Part shown: in pieces, positions 32,423 to 40,223 of the stretch | Layout of the letters: every line of letters begins with the position of its first letter | Numbering within the stretch: position 1 is the first letter of the stretch | Source: an uncultured Flavobacterium sp. | GTDB lineage: Bacteria > Bacteroidota > Bacteroidia > Flavobacteriales > Flavobacteriaceae | DNA length: 50,702 nt | Direction: 5' to 3' | Assembly: GCA_943912855.1 (NCBI GenBank) | Contig: CALTVC010000023.1 | Span: 1 to 50,702, forward strand | The notes under the pieces: model-generated | Database searches by the model: none | Told to the model about the DNA's origin: nothing | What the model saw: the letters and a program-made list of their open reading frames with translations, nothing else | Made by a program: the position numbers and the translations under genes

Positions 32423-32430
32423 TAGGTTTG
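32423..32430 (+). promoter_or_regulatory. -7 box of the SIMPL gene
   Basis: TAGGTTTG matches TAnnTTTG, 26 bases before the ATG at 32457. Back-to-back with the minus-strand promoter at 32309-32316, so one regulator could control both directions. Confidence 0.5.
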
Positions 32431-32456
32431 CAACTCAATTCTAAAACATATCAGTC

Positions 32457-33449
32457 ATGAAAAAAATGTATTTAGCCGCCGTAATGTTATTATTAGCCAC
32501 AGGCATTTCAGCACAGGAGTCGGGCAATGTAAACTATGGTAACAACCGTTACAGGCAGCAAACCCAGCAAATGACCACCATAGGTGGAGATAACAGCAAT
32601 ACCCTTTCGTTTAGCATTCGTGGTATTTATAATGAAAAGCCCGCGTTGTTTTCGGCTACGTTTAGTATGGTTCAGGTAGGGACTTCGTTAGAGGAGGTCG
32701 ACGCTTTGGTAAACGAAAAAGTGAAAAACATACGTACCGCGTTGCAGACGATTGACCCAACCATTGAGATAATAACCGATATGATTTCGTTTGTTCCGGT
32801 GTATGAGTTTGAGGCCACGAAGAAGCGCTTCAATAAAAAGACCTATACCGAAAAGCCTGTGGGGTTTGAACTGAAGAAAAACCTTATTATAAAATATAAG
32901 GGTCGGGTGCTCGATAAAATCATTTCGGCGTGTGCCAAAGAGGAGATATACGATTTTGTAAAGGTAGATTATGTACTTACTAACATAGATGCCATAATGC
33001 AAAAGCTCCAGGCGAAGACGCTCGAAGTATTTACTAGTAAACTCAAGTTTTACGGACAGTTAAAAGGCGAAGACCTTTCGGCAAAGAAGAAGAATTTTAC
33101 CGAAAGCTTTAATGTAATGTATCCGGTAGAGAGTTATACTTCATACAGTGCGTTTGCCAGGCATCAGTTGCCCTTTGCTAAAAACAGTGTGGTAAATGAA
33201 ATACAAAAAGCCGATACGCAGTACTACAATCCGGTTATGTTTAAAGGGCATTCGTATGTAATAAACCCGGAGTTGACAGAGCCATCTGTCCAATTGTTCT
33301 ATGACCTTACGGTTGTGATAGATTTAACCAAGCCCGAACCGCAACCTACGCCCCAGCCGGTATCTCCGGTAAAGAACCAGCAACCTGTTGTGGACAAACG
33401 TATTTATATGGTAACTCAGGCGGGAGATATAAGGCAGCTAAATTTTTAA
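32457..33449 (+). CDS. SIMPL (DUF541) domain secreted protein
   Basis: 330 residues with a signal peptide (cleavage near residue 19, ISAQ). The region about 45-275 has a SIMPL-like pattern: 'LSFSIRGIYNEKPALFSATFSM', paired repeats, and 'YVLTNIDAIMQKLQAKTLEVF'. A Pro/Gln linker (PEPQPTPQPVSPV) leads to a short C-terminal tail. SIMPL proteins are periplasmic or outer-membrane proteins with poorly known roles, often stress related. Its end is three bases from the convergent marC stop, so transcripts may overlap. Confidence 0.72.
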   Translation: MKKMYLAAVMLLLATGISAQESGNVNYGNNRYRQQTQQMTTIGGDNSNTLSFSIRGIYNEKPALFSATFSMVQVGTSLEEVDALVNEKVKNIRTALQTIDPTIEIITDMISFVPVYEFEATKKRFNKKTYTEKPVGFELKKNLIIKYKGRVLDKIISACAKEEIYDFVKVDYVLTNIDAIMQKLQAKTLEVFTSKLKFYGQLKGEDLSAKKKNFTESFNVMYPVESYTSYSAFARHQLPFAKNSVVNEIQKADTQYYNPVMFKGHSYVINPELTEPSVQLFYDLTVVIDLTKPEPQPTPQPVSPVKNQQPVVDKRIYMVTQAGDIRQLNF

Positions 33450-33452
33450 GGT

Positions 33453-34082
33453 TTAAAGATTAATAGCTTTGATGATGTTCTGAACCGAACTGATAATGTA
33501 CTGCACCCCTATGGCTATGGTGATGAAACCCATAATGCGGGAAATAGCTACAATACCCGAAGCTCCCAATGCCTGAGATACCCTGTGGGCACCACGCATA
33601 AGCAGGAAAATAACCAGAGCGATACACACCATGGCTACCACAGCTATTATTTGTTGTTCTATGTTTTTGTAATCCTGGTGCATGGCTATAAGAAGCGATA
33701 TACTACCCGGACCGGCAAGCATAGGAATGGCAAGAGGAGTAAGGGCTATGTCATTTCGTTTCTGGGCATCGGCTTCTACCTCTTTGTGTACACCACGTCC
33801 TTTGCTAAAACGACGGTTGAGTAATGAGAAACCCGAGTTTACAATGATAAACCCTCCGGCTATGCGAAGCGCATCAATGCTTATACCAAAGAAGGATAGC
33901 ACATACTGTCCTGCGAAGAATGAAACCAGTAGTATAATGAATACGTTTATTGCCGTCCACATAGAAATGCGCTGACGCTCCTTAACGGTATCGTCTTGTG
34001 TAAGTCCAACAAAAATTGGTACTGCACCCAGCGGGTTTAGTACAGAAAACAAGGCGGCAAAAATGTAAACGAATAGTTCCAT
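33453..34082 (-). CDS. MarC-family integral membrane protein
   Basis: 209 residues with six hydrophobic helices. Family marks: 'ALFSVLNPLGAVPIFVGLT' at the N-terminus, 'ALRIAGGFIIVNSGFSLL' near residue 72, and 'IALTPLAIPMLAGPGSISLLI' near residue 113. MarC proteins lie in the inner membrane; an early link to multiple antibiotic resistance was not confirmed and the role is open. Monogenic; the 3' end nearly touches the SIMPL gene. Confidence 0.9.
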   Translation of the reverse strand: MELFVYIFAALFSVLNPLGAVPIFVGLTQDDTVKERQRISMWTAINVFIILLVSFFAGQYVLSFFGISIDALRIAGGFIIVNSGFSLLNRRFSKGRGVHKEVEADAQKRNDIALTPLAIPMLAGPGSISLLIAMHQDYKNIEQQIIAVVAMVCIALVIFLLMRGAHRVSQALGASGIVAISRIMGFITIAIGVQYIISSVQNIIKAINL

Positions 34083-34124
34083 AAGCAGGTTTTGTAAAAG
34101 TAAAGTTACACTTTTTGATATAAT

Positions 34125-34652
34125 TTATGAAGTTGCCAAATTATTAATTGTGCCTTCTTCGTAGTAACAAATGGATAACTGAGGTTGTACTGCGTACATA
34201 ATTGTATCGTAACCTGCTTTTGCAGTAGTGTCTTTAGATACAAGATAACAATCGTTAATTGTGCCCAGATAGGTAAGTAAAGGTGAGAAAAACGTAATGC
34301 CTACTTTATGACGGGATATATCGGTAATATCAGTATTGATAATGTCAAACCGAAAGCCTTCAAATGGTAATAGGTTATTGCCTAGTACGTCCGGTACCCG
34401 GTATAATAATCCTTTTAATTGCTGTACATAGCTGTTTGCAGCAATACCTGTAAGGAAATGAAGTTGTTCTGCTTTCGGGTTTTCTGCTAGCAGTTCCCTG
34501 AAGGTGTTTGCGGGTTGTTCCTTATTATTAAAAAGCTGTTGTTGCATCAGGTACTCTTTAAATGTATCTTCAAATATGTAGCGTTCCCATGCCGCTGAAG
34601 ATGCATTGTCTATAATGGCACGATAGGCAAGCCTTATTTTTGGGTAGTTCAT
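34125..34652 (-). CDS. Small soluble protein of unknown function
   Basis: 175 residues starting MNYPKIRLAYRAIIDNASS, no signal peptide or membrane segment. It has a helical first half ('WERYIFEDTFKEYLMQQQLF') and a beta-rich second half with several aromatic residues. Extension to the upstream ATG at 34733 would run through the terminator hairpin at 34674-34699, so the shorter start is chosen. I do not recognise the family. Gene ends 42 bases after the start of marC on the same strand side. Confidence 0.7.
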   Translation of the reverse strand: MNYPKIRLAYRAIIDNASSAAWERYIFEDTFKEYLMQQQLFNNKEQPANTFRELLAENPKAEQLHFLTGIAANSYVQQLKGLLYRVPDVLGNNLLPFEGFRFDIINTDITDISRHKVGITFFSPLLTYLGTINDCYLVSKDTTAKAGYDTIMYAVQPQLSICYYEEGTINNLATS

Positions 34653-34673
34653 CTTTTCTGTTTTTAAAACGAA

Positions 34674-34699
34674 AAAGGAGGGTCTGCACTCCCTCCTTT
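34674..34699 (-). terminator. Terminator of the first dioxygenase gene
   Basis: Nine-base perfect arms AAAGGAGGG/CCCTCCTTT with an eight-base loop; on the minus strand it is followed by TTTTTCGTTTT. A perfect -7 box (minus TATATTTG, plus 34702-34709) lies just before it, which is either chance or a promoter whose transcript starts in the hairpin. Confidence 0.75.
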
Positions 34700-34739
34700 C
34701 CCAAATATACAAATAACCAACAATAAAAAACACCGATTG

Positions 34740-35750
34740 TTAGCGAACAATCATTTGTTTGCTTTCTTCAAATTTGCCGTTTGCATTAGCTATGGACACC
34801 TTATATAGATAAGTGCCGCTGCTCAGGTTGCCACGGTTCAGGGTAATGTTATTTTCTCCGGCATACATGCTTCCGTTAAATGCTGTAAGCACCTGGCGTC
34901 CGGATATGTCATATACACTTACGTTTACATCACTGTCCAGTTCCAGGTTAAGCGGAATGGTGGTAACGTCTTTAAAAGGGTTAGGGTAATTCTGTTTTAT
35001 ACCATATTTGTTTTTAGAGAAATCATCGAGTCCGGCAGTTGGCCCGTTTACATAAATAGTATGTTCAAGGGTATAACCGTTAGCTACGCTTCCGGTTACG
35101 GTACTCAGTTCTAATCCGGCAGAGTCGTCGCTAAACACGTTGTCGCTGGCATTGTAGGTATAGCCTGTCATTCCTTTGGTATAACCATAAGCGGTAGCCG
35201 AATTTACAGTTGCCACGGCGCTATTAGTGCCTTCCGGGAAAGAGATTTGTGTTATGAGTAACGATGTTCCTGCCGCGTTGTAAATGTGAACGTGTATGTG
35301 TGTAGCACGGCTGGTGTACCAACCCGGGAATATAGATGTGAAACTTACAAGTCCGTTAGCATCGGTAACCTGCCTTCCTCTGAGAAAGTGTACCGTTGTA
35401 TAGTTGGCGCTTTGCATTTGCGTACCGCCATATTCGCTGTAATTACCATCTTTATCGCAATGCCAAATGTCTACCAAAGCTCCCTGAAGTGCATTACAAC
35501 TGGCATTCTTGTTTTTAATATTGATATTAATGGTAAACGCTACTCCGGTACGTCCGTCTGTAATGTCTGTGCGGACATAGCTCGATGGTGTGTGGGTAGG
35601 GAATGGTCCTTCTGTCTCGGTGGGTGAAACCGTACAGGCAGCTAGTGGCTGGTTTTCGTCATCACTGCCTGATGCCCGCAATATGGCAGGAGCGGTAACA
35701 GCCATGCCGAGAAAGCCGATACTGTTTTTTAAAAAGTCTTTTCGTTTCAT
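34740..35750 (-). CDS. Exported intradiol-dioxygenase-like protein with T9SS domain
   Basis: 336 residues. The signal region 'MKRKDFLKNSIGFLGMAVTA' resembles a Tat signal with RK in place of RR. Residues 38-235 are an intradiol ring-cleavage dioxygenase-like beta-sandwich with the candidate Fe(III) ligands Tyr104 ('DKDGNY'), Tyr145 ('FPGWY') and His151/His153 ('HIHVHI'). Residues 255-336 are a type A T9SS sorting domain ('KQNYPNPFKDVTTIPL', 'VSVYDISGRQVLTAF', 'GTYLYKVSI'). Intradiol enzymes open catechol-type rings; substrates of exported members are mostly unknown. It should be on or outside the cell surface. A paralogue without sorting domain lies 0.8 kb upstream on the same strand. Confidence 0.85.
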   Translation of the reverse strand: MKRKDFLKNSIGFLGMAVTAPAILRASGSDDENQPLAACTVSPTETEGPFPTHTPSSYVRTDITDGRTGVAFTININIKNKNASCNALQGALVDIWHCDKDGNYSEYGGTQMQSANYTTVHFLRGRQVTDANGLVSFTSIFPGWYTSRATHIHVHIYNAAGTSLLITQISFPEGTNSAVATVNSATAYGYTKGMTGYTYNASDNVFSDDSAGLELSTVTGSVANGYTLEHTIYVNGPTAGLDDFSKNKYGIKQNYPNPFKDVTTIPLNLELDSDVNVSVYDISGRQVLTAFNGSMYAGENNITLNRGNLSSGTYLYKVSIANANGKFEESKQMIVR

Positions 35751-35773
35751 AGTGTCATATAAATTGCTATGTA

Positions 35774-35781
35774 CAAAGATA
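35774..35781 (-). promoter_or_regulatory. -7 box of the T9SS dioxygenase gene
   Basis: Minus-strand TATCTTTG, perfect match to TAnnTTTG, 23 bases before the ATG at 35750. Confidence 0.6.
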
Positions 35782-35916
35782 TTAATCAGTGTAATCCTGT
35801 GTTTTTTTTGAGGTGAACGGATTTGAAGTATAGGTAAACGGAGTGGTTGATGTGTTAAAATGCTTAATGATCCGAAAGAAACTTGGCTTAACAGGGGTAA
35901 GTTTTCTTGTTTTTGT

Positions 35917-35924
35917 TAAATTTG
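35917..35924 (+). promoter_or_regulatory. -7 box of the GldH-like gene
   Basis: TAAATTTG fits TAnnTTTG. Predicted transcript start is near 35931, the first base of the repeat array. The upstream in-frame TTG at 35907 is before the promoter and is not a start. Confidence 0.6.
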
Positions 35925-35930
35925 GAAAAA

Positions 35931-35966
35931 TCAAAATCAATCAAAATCAATCAAAAATCAATCAAA
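35931..35966 (+). repeat. Short direct repeats forming the 5' leader
   Basis: Three to four near-perfect tandem copies of the ten-base unit TCAAAATCAA fill the whole leader between predicted transcript start and the ATG at 35967. No Shine-Dalgarno sequence is present. Confidence 0.75.
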
Positions 35967-36419
35967 ATGAAAAAAATACTGCCGTTCGCCGCGCTTGTTC
36001 TACTCCTTGTTTCATGTAAAAAAATAAGCTACCGTACAAGTACCGGGCTTACAGATAACCGCTGGCAGAAATCAGATGTAAAGGAATTTACCCTGGCGCT
36101 GGAGGGAGGACTTAAAAACGCCGATGTAGATATTTTCTTTTCCCACGTTTACGAACCTGGCTACAGTAAAGTACCTGTGGAGGTAGAAATTACTTATCCG
36201 GGAGGTAAACAGGAAACAATATCAGTAGAACTGGAACTGAAAGATAATGAAGGCAAAAGCCTTTCAGACTGTTCCGGAGATATATGCGACCTGCGTACCG
36301 AAATAAAAAGCGATGTAAATCTTAAAGGAGGACTGTATAAATTCAGGATAAAAAACAATTTTAATAACGTGCTTTTGCCTAATGTGCTTGCAGTAGGGGT
36401 AGACCTTAGAGGGAACTAA
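35967..36419 (+). CDS. GldH-like lipoprotein
   Basis: 150 residues with a lipoprotein signal (MKKILPFAALVLLLVSC, Cys17). The body follows the GldH plan: a Trp/Lys start ('NRWQKSDVKEFTLAL'), a strand before 'YSKVPVEVEITYPGGKQETI', 'LELKDNEGKSLSDCSGDICD', and 'LKGGLYKFRIKNN...LPNVLAVGVDL'. GldH is a lipoprotein needed for gliding and T9SS function in Flavobacterium. This one is likely a paralogue or relative, as it is not beside other gld genes; call by eye only. It has two Cys residues near the centre that could pair. Convergent with the second dioxygenase gene. Confidence 0.62.
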   Translation: MKKILPFAALVLLLVSCKKISYRTSTGLTDNRWQKSDVKEFTLALEGGLKNADVDIFFSHVYEPGYSKVPVEVEITYPGGKQETISVELELKDNEGKSLSDCSGDICDLRTEIKSDVNLKGGLYKFRIKNNFNNVLLPNVLAVGVDLRGN

Positions 36420-36443
36420 AATAAAGAGACGTTTATAAAATAC

Positions 36444-36481
36444 AAACAGCCTGCCATGACACTGGTCACAGCAGGCTGTTT
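36444..36481. terminator. Bidirectional terminator
   Basis: Perfect 11-base arms AAACAGCCTGC/GCAGGCTGTTT; the loop contains a further TGAC/GTCA pairing. It sits between the convergent GldH-like and dioxygenase genes. Confidence 0.85.
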
Positions 36482-36521
36482 GCTGACTAAAAAATTGACT
36501 CAATATAAAAACTTTCAAAAA

Positions 36522-37289
36522 CTATGCCGAAACGTTAATGGTGTGTGTAAGTTCGAAACCGTTGCTTACACTACCTGTTAACGTGGCTATTTCGCTACCG
36601 GTAGTGTCATCGCTAAATACATTATCGCTTGCATTATAAGTATACCCACTCATGCCCTTGGTGTATCCGTAGGCTGTGGCGGCATTAACCTGAACTACCG
36701 CGCTGTTTGTACCCTCGGGAAAGGCAATCTGGGTAATCAGTAACGATGTTCCTGCCGAATTATAAATATGTACGTGTATGTGTGTGGCGCGTCCCGAATA
36801 CCACCCCGGGAATATGGATGTAAAAGCTACCTGACCATTACTATCGGTAGTTTGTCTACCACGTAGAAAATGCACGCTGGTATAATTAGTACTTTGCATT
36901 TGGGTACCGCCGTATTCACTATAATTGCCGTCTTTGTCGCAATGCCAAATGTCTACAATGGCATCAGCCAGAACATTGCAACTATTGTTTACGTTTTTTA
37001 CTGTTATGGTAATGTCCAGTGCCACACCTGTGCGGTCACTTGTAATGTCATTACTAACAAGTGTAGATGGGTTTTTGGTGGGAAATGGTCCCGCGGTTTC
37101 GGTAGGTGATACGGTACAGCTACCCGAAGATGAAGAGCCACCTCCAGACGAGGAGCTTCCACTGCCGGTGCTACTGTCTGTTGCGGCAGTTATACTTCCG
37201 TCGTCGCTACTGCACGCGTTTAAAACTTTAACTCCTGTAAGAGCCAGTCCGGCTAATCCCATTGTCCTGAAAAATTGCTTGCGTTCCAT
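36522..37289 (-). CDS. Lipoprotein intradiol-dioxygenase-like protein
   Basis: 255 residues. The signal 'MERKQFFRTMGLAGLALTG' is Tat-like (RK) and ends in a lipobox with Cys26 (VLNAC). A Ser/Gly linker (residues 39-57) tethers a dioxygenase-like domain very close to that at 34740: identical 'IWHCDKDGNYSEYGGTQMQS' and 'RATHIHVHIYN'. Candidate Fe ligands are Tyr123, Tyr164, His170 and His172. It lacks the T9SS domain, so it is membrane-anchored while the paralogue is released or surface-linked by T9SS. Reaction and substrate are inferred from the fold only. Confidence 0.85.
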   Translation of the reverse strand: MERKQFFRTMGLAGLALTGVKVLNACSSDDGSITAATDSSTGSGSSSSGGGSSSSGSCTVSPTETAGPFPTKNPSTLVSNDITSDRTGVALDITITVKNVNNSCNVLADAIVDIWHCDKDGNYSEYGGTQMQSTNYTSVHFLRGRQTTDSNGQVAFTSIFPGWYSGRATHIHVHIYNSAGTSLLITQIAFPEGTNSAVVQVNAATAYGYTKGMSGYTYNASDNVFSDDTTGSEIATLTGSVSNGFELTHTINVSA

Positions 37290-37367
37290 AATGCCGTTCT
37301 TTTCTTAATCAACGACAGGTTAAAGGAGTATATTTTCAAGTTGCGGTTAACAGCGGGCTTTCATCGG

Positions 37368-38042
37368 TTAACCCCTTATTGGGAGTTCAAATAATAATAG
37401 TACAGCGTTTTCAGACAGTGCTTCCATATCGGCTTCTTCAAGTTGCCATAAGGCAAGACCGTCGCGATGTTCTAAAAGCCTGCCTTGGACCTCAAACGCA
37501 CCGGCTATTACAAATACAAATAAACCGTTGTTCGGGTTTTGTATGGGGTAAAGCGCCTCCTGTCTGCCATCAAACAAACCCATTTTTGCCTTAATGGAAC
37601 CCGGAAGTGAAAATGGGTTAAGACTGTTTCGGCTGTCGAGGTTTATAGACAGTGTTTCGGCTTCGGTAACAATACTATGGCTAAATACGATATACAGGAA
37701 ATTGATAAGTTCCTCCTCATAGGGATTTCGGAGTATAAGGTTACCCTCTGCAGGAAGCCAGGTGGCTTCATTGGTTTCTACGTAAGCGATTTCTCCGTTT
37801 AGAGAATATTCTAAAGCCCCGACTAAAGGAATAAGCAGTATGTTGCCATTTTCTACATTGCGGGTTAGCTGTTGTTTTGGACCAAGGGTTTCGTCATTCA
37901 ATATCTGCAAGGCTCCAAAAGGAGAGCGTGAAGCATCCTGGTACGACTCGAAGTTAAAGGTAGCTTCCCAGCGGTGGTTGCTGTTCTCATACAAGCCACG
38001 CTGTTGGGCTTTGTATATGCGGGCAGGATTTTGGCGAATCAT
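37368..38042 (-). CDS. Pirin-like cupin protein
   Basis: 224 residues without signal peptide. The N-terminus 'IYKAQQRGLYENSNHRWEATF' and 'FGALQILNDETLGPKQQL' follow the pirin pattern, and a bicupin shape is suggested by the second half ('GLFVFVIAGAFEVQGRLLEHRDGLALW'). The His/Glu metal ligands of pirins (HPHxxxE region) are missing; the place reads 'TRNVENGNILLIPLVGALEY'. Role unknown; quercetinase or redox-sensor functions of pirins should not be transferred. Start at 38042 is chosen because the -7 box at 38064-38071 lies between it and the earlier ATG at 38078. Confidence 0.72.
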   Translation of the reverse strand: MIRQNPARIYKAQQRGLYENSNHRWEATFNFESYQDASRSPFGALQILNDETLGPKQQLTRNVENGNILLIPLVGALEYSLNGEIAYVETNEATWLPAEGNLILRNPYEEELINFLYIVFSHSIVTEAETLSINLDSRNSLNPFSLPGSIKAKMGLFDGRQEALYPIQNPNNGLFVFVIAGAFEVQGRLLEHRDGLALWQLEEADMEALSENAVLLLFELPIRG

Positions 38043-38063
38043 GGTAATGGTATTATTTTTTAG

Positions 38064-38071
38064 CAAAGGTA
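38064..38071 (-). promoter_or_regulatory. -7 box of the pirin-like gene
   Basis: Minus-strand TACCTTTG, perfect match to TAnnTTTG; predicted start near 38057 gives a 15-base leader. Confidence 0.6.
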
Positions 38072-38134
38072 ACGGCAACGTGATTGCTTATTTTCAAATT
38101 GTAGGTTAACACGCGGCTTATGACGATTAAACGT

Positions 38135-38142
38135 TATCTTTG
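38135..38142 (+). promoter_or_regulatory. -7 box of the gene at 38165
   Basis: TATCTTTG, perfect match to TAnnTTTG, 22 bases before the ATG. Divergent from the pirin-like promoter. Confidence 0.6.
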
Positions 38143-38164
38143 CTAAAAATACAACTTTTCAACC

Positions 38165-39253
38165 ATGCGAACCTTTCTTATTGCCTTATTGTTGTTTTGC
38201 GGCTCATTGCACGCGCAATTGCTCATATCGGGTGACGTGTATGACGAAATTGAGAAGAAACCTCTTGAGGGCGCGTACGTGTACATAGACGGTACTACCA
38301 TTTCGGCAAGTACCGATGAGAAAGGGCATTTCAGGATAGCGGTGGCGCATAAATACAATGCTCCTCTCATTATAAGCTATATGGGGTTTGAAACCCTGCG
38401 CGTGGAAGACCCGTTCCAGTACGTAGGTAGAAATATTAAAGCGTATATGCGTATGGAAGCCACAGAGCTTGACGAAGTGGTGATTACCAATAAGAGTCTT
38501 TTTTCGCGTGCTGAAATGCTAAAGGTGTTCAGGCAACAGTTTCTTGGGGTAACCAGGGCGGGGTCAAGTTGTCGCATAGAAAACGAAAGTGATATTTACC
38601 TGTATTATGACGAGAATAAGCACATGCTGAAAGCCAAATGCAGCAAACCCATACGTGTGATAAACAAATACCTGAAGTATAATATTTTCTTTAATCTGGT
38701 AGAGTTTGAGGTGCAATACAAAGTAAACTCGCTTGATTTTAATTATATGAGACAAAGTTTTTATGCGGGTACTACTTCATATACCGATGTTTCTAAGAAA
38801 GGCTCGGCAGATAAAAGACGTAAAGAAGCGTATCTTGGTTCTGTTACCCACTTTATGAACACGATTAAACATAACAGTTGGGAGGATCAAAAGTTTACGA
38901 TATATGTAGACAGGGTAGGCGTAAGACCGAATAATTACCTTGCAGTATCGGATAGTCTTGGTTTAACCAAAGTAAAGATAAACACAGTAGCACTTGAAGC
39001 AACGCTTCCTAAAATAGAATATAAAGCCGGCCTTGGCAAAATACCTGAGCAACCTAATTTTACCAAAGTGCCGGTAAGCATACTCCGCAACCTGGATACA
39101 GGAAAACAATCAGGTATGAATTTTCTGACTGATACGTTTTACATAGATGAAAACGGACTGTACCTCCCTATAGGGGCATTGATGTTTTCCGGTTACATGG
39201 GGTCTTTAAAGGTAGGGGATATGCTACCTGTGGATTATGTCTATGAGCCTTGA
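38165..39253 (+). CDS. Secreted protein with carboxypeptidase-regulatory-like domain
   Basis: 362 residues with a signal peptide (cleavage near residue 17, LHAQ). Residues 20-105 are a CarboxypepD_reg-like/CarbopepD beta-sandwich: 'LISGDVYDEIEKKPLEGAYVYIDGT', 'STDEKGHF', 'LIISYMGFETL', closing 'ATELDEVVI' as in TonB-linked receptors. No barrel follows; instead a 250-residue domain of unknown fold. Such proteins in Bacteroidota are envelope proteins of unknown function. Single gene with promoter; the orphan gene at 39278 begins 24 bases later. Confidence 0.82.
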   Translation: MRTFLIALLLFCGSLHAQLLISGDVYDEIEKKPLEGAYVYIDGTTISASTDEKGHFRIAVAHKYNAPLIISYMGFETLRVEDPFQYVGRNIKAYMRMEATELDEVVITNKSLFSRAEMLKVFRQQFLGVTRAGSSCRIENESDIYLYYDENKHMLKAKCSKPIRVINKYLKYNIFFNLVEFEVQYKVNSLDFNYMRQSFYAGTTSYTDVSKKGSADKRRKEAYLGSVTHFMNTIKHNSWEDQKFTIYVDRVGVRPNNYLAVSDSLGLTKVKINTVALEATLPKIEYKAGLGKIPEQPNFTKVPVSILRNLDTGKQSGMNFLTDTFYIDENGLYLPIGALMFSGYMGSLKVGDMLPVDYVYEP

Positions 39254-39277
39254 TGATAATTCAATTCTGAAAGAAAT

Positions 39278-39718
39278 ATGTATAAGGTTCCGTTTGGAGT
39301 TTTTAAAATACTCCGTAACAATATTACCCTTGAGCATTTGTTACTTGATGCTGACTGTGAAGTTGTTTTTGTGAACATTTCTACGAACAATACTATTAGG
39401 GTTTTTCCGCAATTCAAAAAAATGAAAGAAAAGCAAATCCATAATTTTTTGAATGTCTTTAAAAGTGTTGGGCTTGAGTTAAACCTTAAAGATGCTTTGG
39501 GAATGCTTCATATTGTACTATTAGAAATTTTATTGAACAATACTAATAAACAGGTTTTAATAGTGGGTAATACAGGTTTTACTCGAGAGTCAATATTATT
39601 TTTACAGCATAACTTTGAACTTTTGATGGAAAAATTCATAAATAAAACCATTCTTATTTATGATGAAAATCTTCCCAAAGCAACGGTTAAAATAGATTTT
39701 AAAAGAGAGTTGCTGTGA
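39278..39718 (+). CDS. Orphan hypothetical protein
   Basis: 146 residues, no signal peptide; hydrophobic beta-rich core segments ('CEVVFVNIS', 'QVLIVGN', 'KTILIYDEN') alternate with helices, as in an alpha/beta nucleotide-binding-like fold, but no P-loop is seen. It is AT-richer than its neighbours and ends with 'KIDFKRELL'. No family recognised. Frame is open with plausible codon use, so I take it as real but with reserve. Confidence 0.55.
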   Translation: MYKVPFGVFKILRNNITLEHLLLDADCEVVFVNISTNNTIRVFPQFKKMKEKQIHNFLNVFKSVGLELNLKDALGMLHIVLLEILLNNTNKQVLIVGNTGFTRESILFLQHNFELLMEKFINKTILIYDENLPKATVKIDFKRELL

Positions 39719-39799
39719 CAAATGGCTTTTGTTATAGTATCCCTAAAGCCTTCGTTTTCCAAACTGCCTTTTTGTAATTTTATACCAAATTGAATTACT

Positions 39800-40165
39800 A
39801 TGAGTACTAAGAAAACACTGGTTATGGGCGCAAGTACCGAACCCACACGATATGCTTACAAAGCTGTAAAAATGTTGCAACGTTTTGGGCATCCGGTAGT
39901 GGCTATGGGTAAAAAAGAAGATGACCTTGATGGTGTTAAGATAGAAAAAGGAGCAGCTCCTTTTGATGGTGTAGATACCGTAACGCTCTATCTGAATCCT
40001 ATGAACCAAAAGCCGTATTACGATTACATCATTGGCTTAAAGCCAAAGCGCGTGATATTTAACCCCGGTACGGAAAACATGGAGCTGATAGAATTGCTAA
40101 AAGAAAATAACATAGAGCCTGAAATTGCCTGTACACTGGTACTGCTTTCTACACACCAGTTCTAA
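39800..40165 (+). CDS. CoA-binding domain protein (YccU-like)
   Basis: 121 residues making a small Rossmann fold: 'KTLVMGASTEPTRYAYKAVKML' (glycine-rich loop), 'HPVVAMGKKEDDLDGVKI', 'VDTVTLYLNPMNQ', 'KPKRVIFNPGTENMELIELL' and the closing 'IEPEIACTLVLLSTHQF' with a conserved Cys. The family binds CoA or acyl-CoA, by analogy to succinyl-CoA synthetase alpha; cellular role unknown. Cytoplasmic single gene, convergent with the symporter. Confidence 0.88.
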   Translation: MSTKKTLVMGASTEPTRYAYKAVKMLQRFGHPVVAMGKKEDDLDGVKIEKGAAPFDGVDTVTLYLNPMNQKPYYDYIIGLKPKRVIFNPGTENMELIELLKENNIEPEIACTLVLLSTHQF

Positions 40166-40171
40166 GCTTTT

Positions 40172-40215
40172 TATTAAGAGTGTTCCATGTCAATCAACAT
40201 GAAATACTCTTAATA
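40172..40215. terminator. Bidirectional terminator-like hairpin
   Basis: Arms TATTAAGAGT/ACTCTTAATA plus an inner CATGT/ACATG pairing, between convergent genes at 40165 and 40224. The stem is AT-rich with a bulge, so efficiency is uncertain. Confidence 0.6.
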
Positions 40216-40223
40216 CTTTGTAC

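Noticed and set aside
34653..34733. Longer N-terminus for the protein at 34125
   Set aside because: It would be translated across a strong terminator hairpin and adds an unlikely mixed hydrophobic/Cys stretch.
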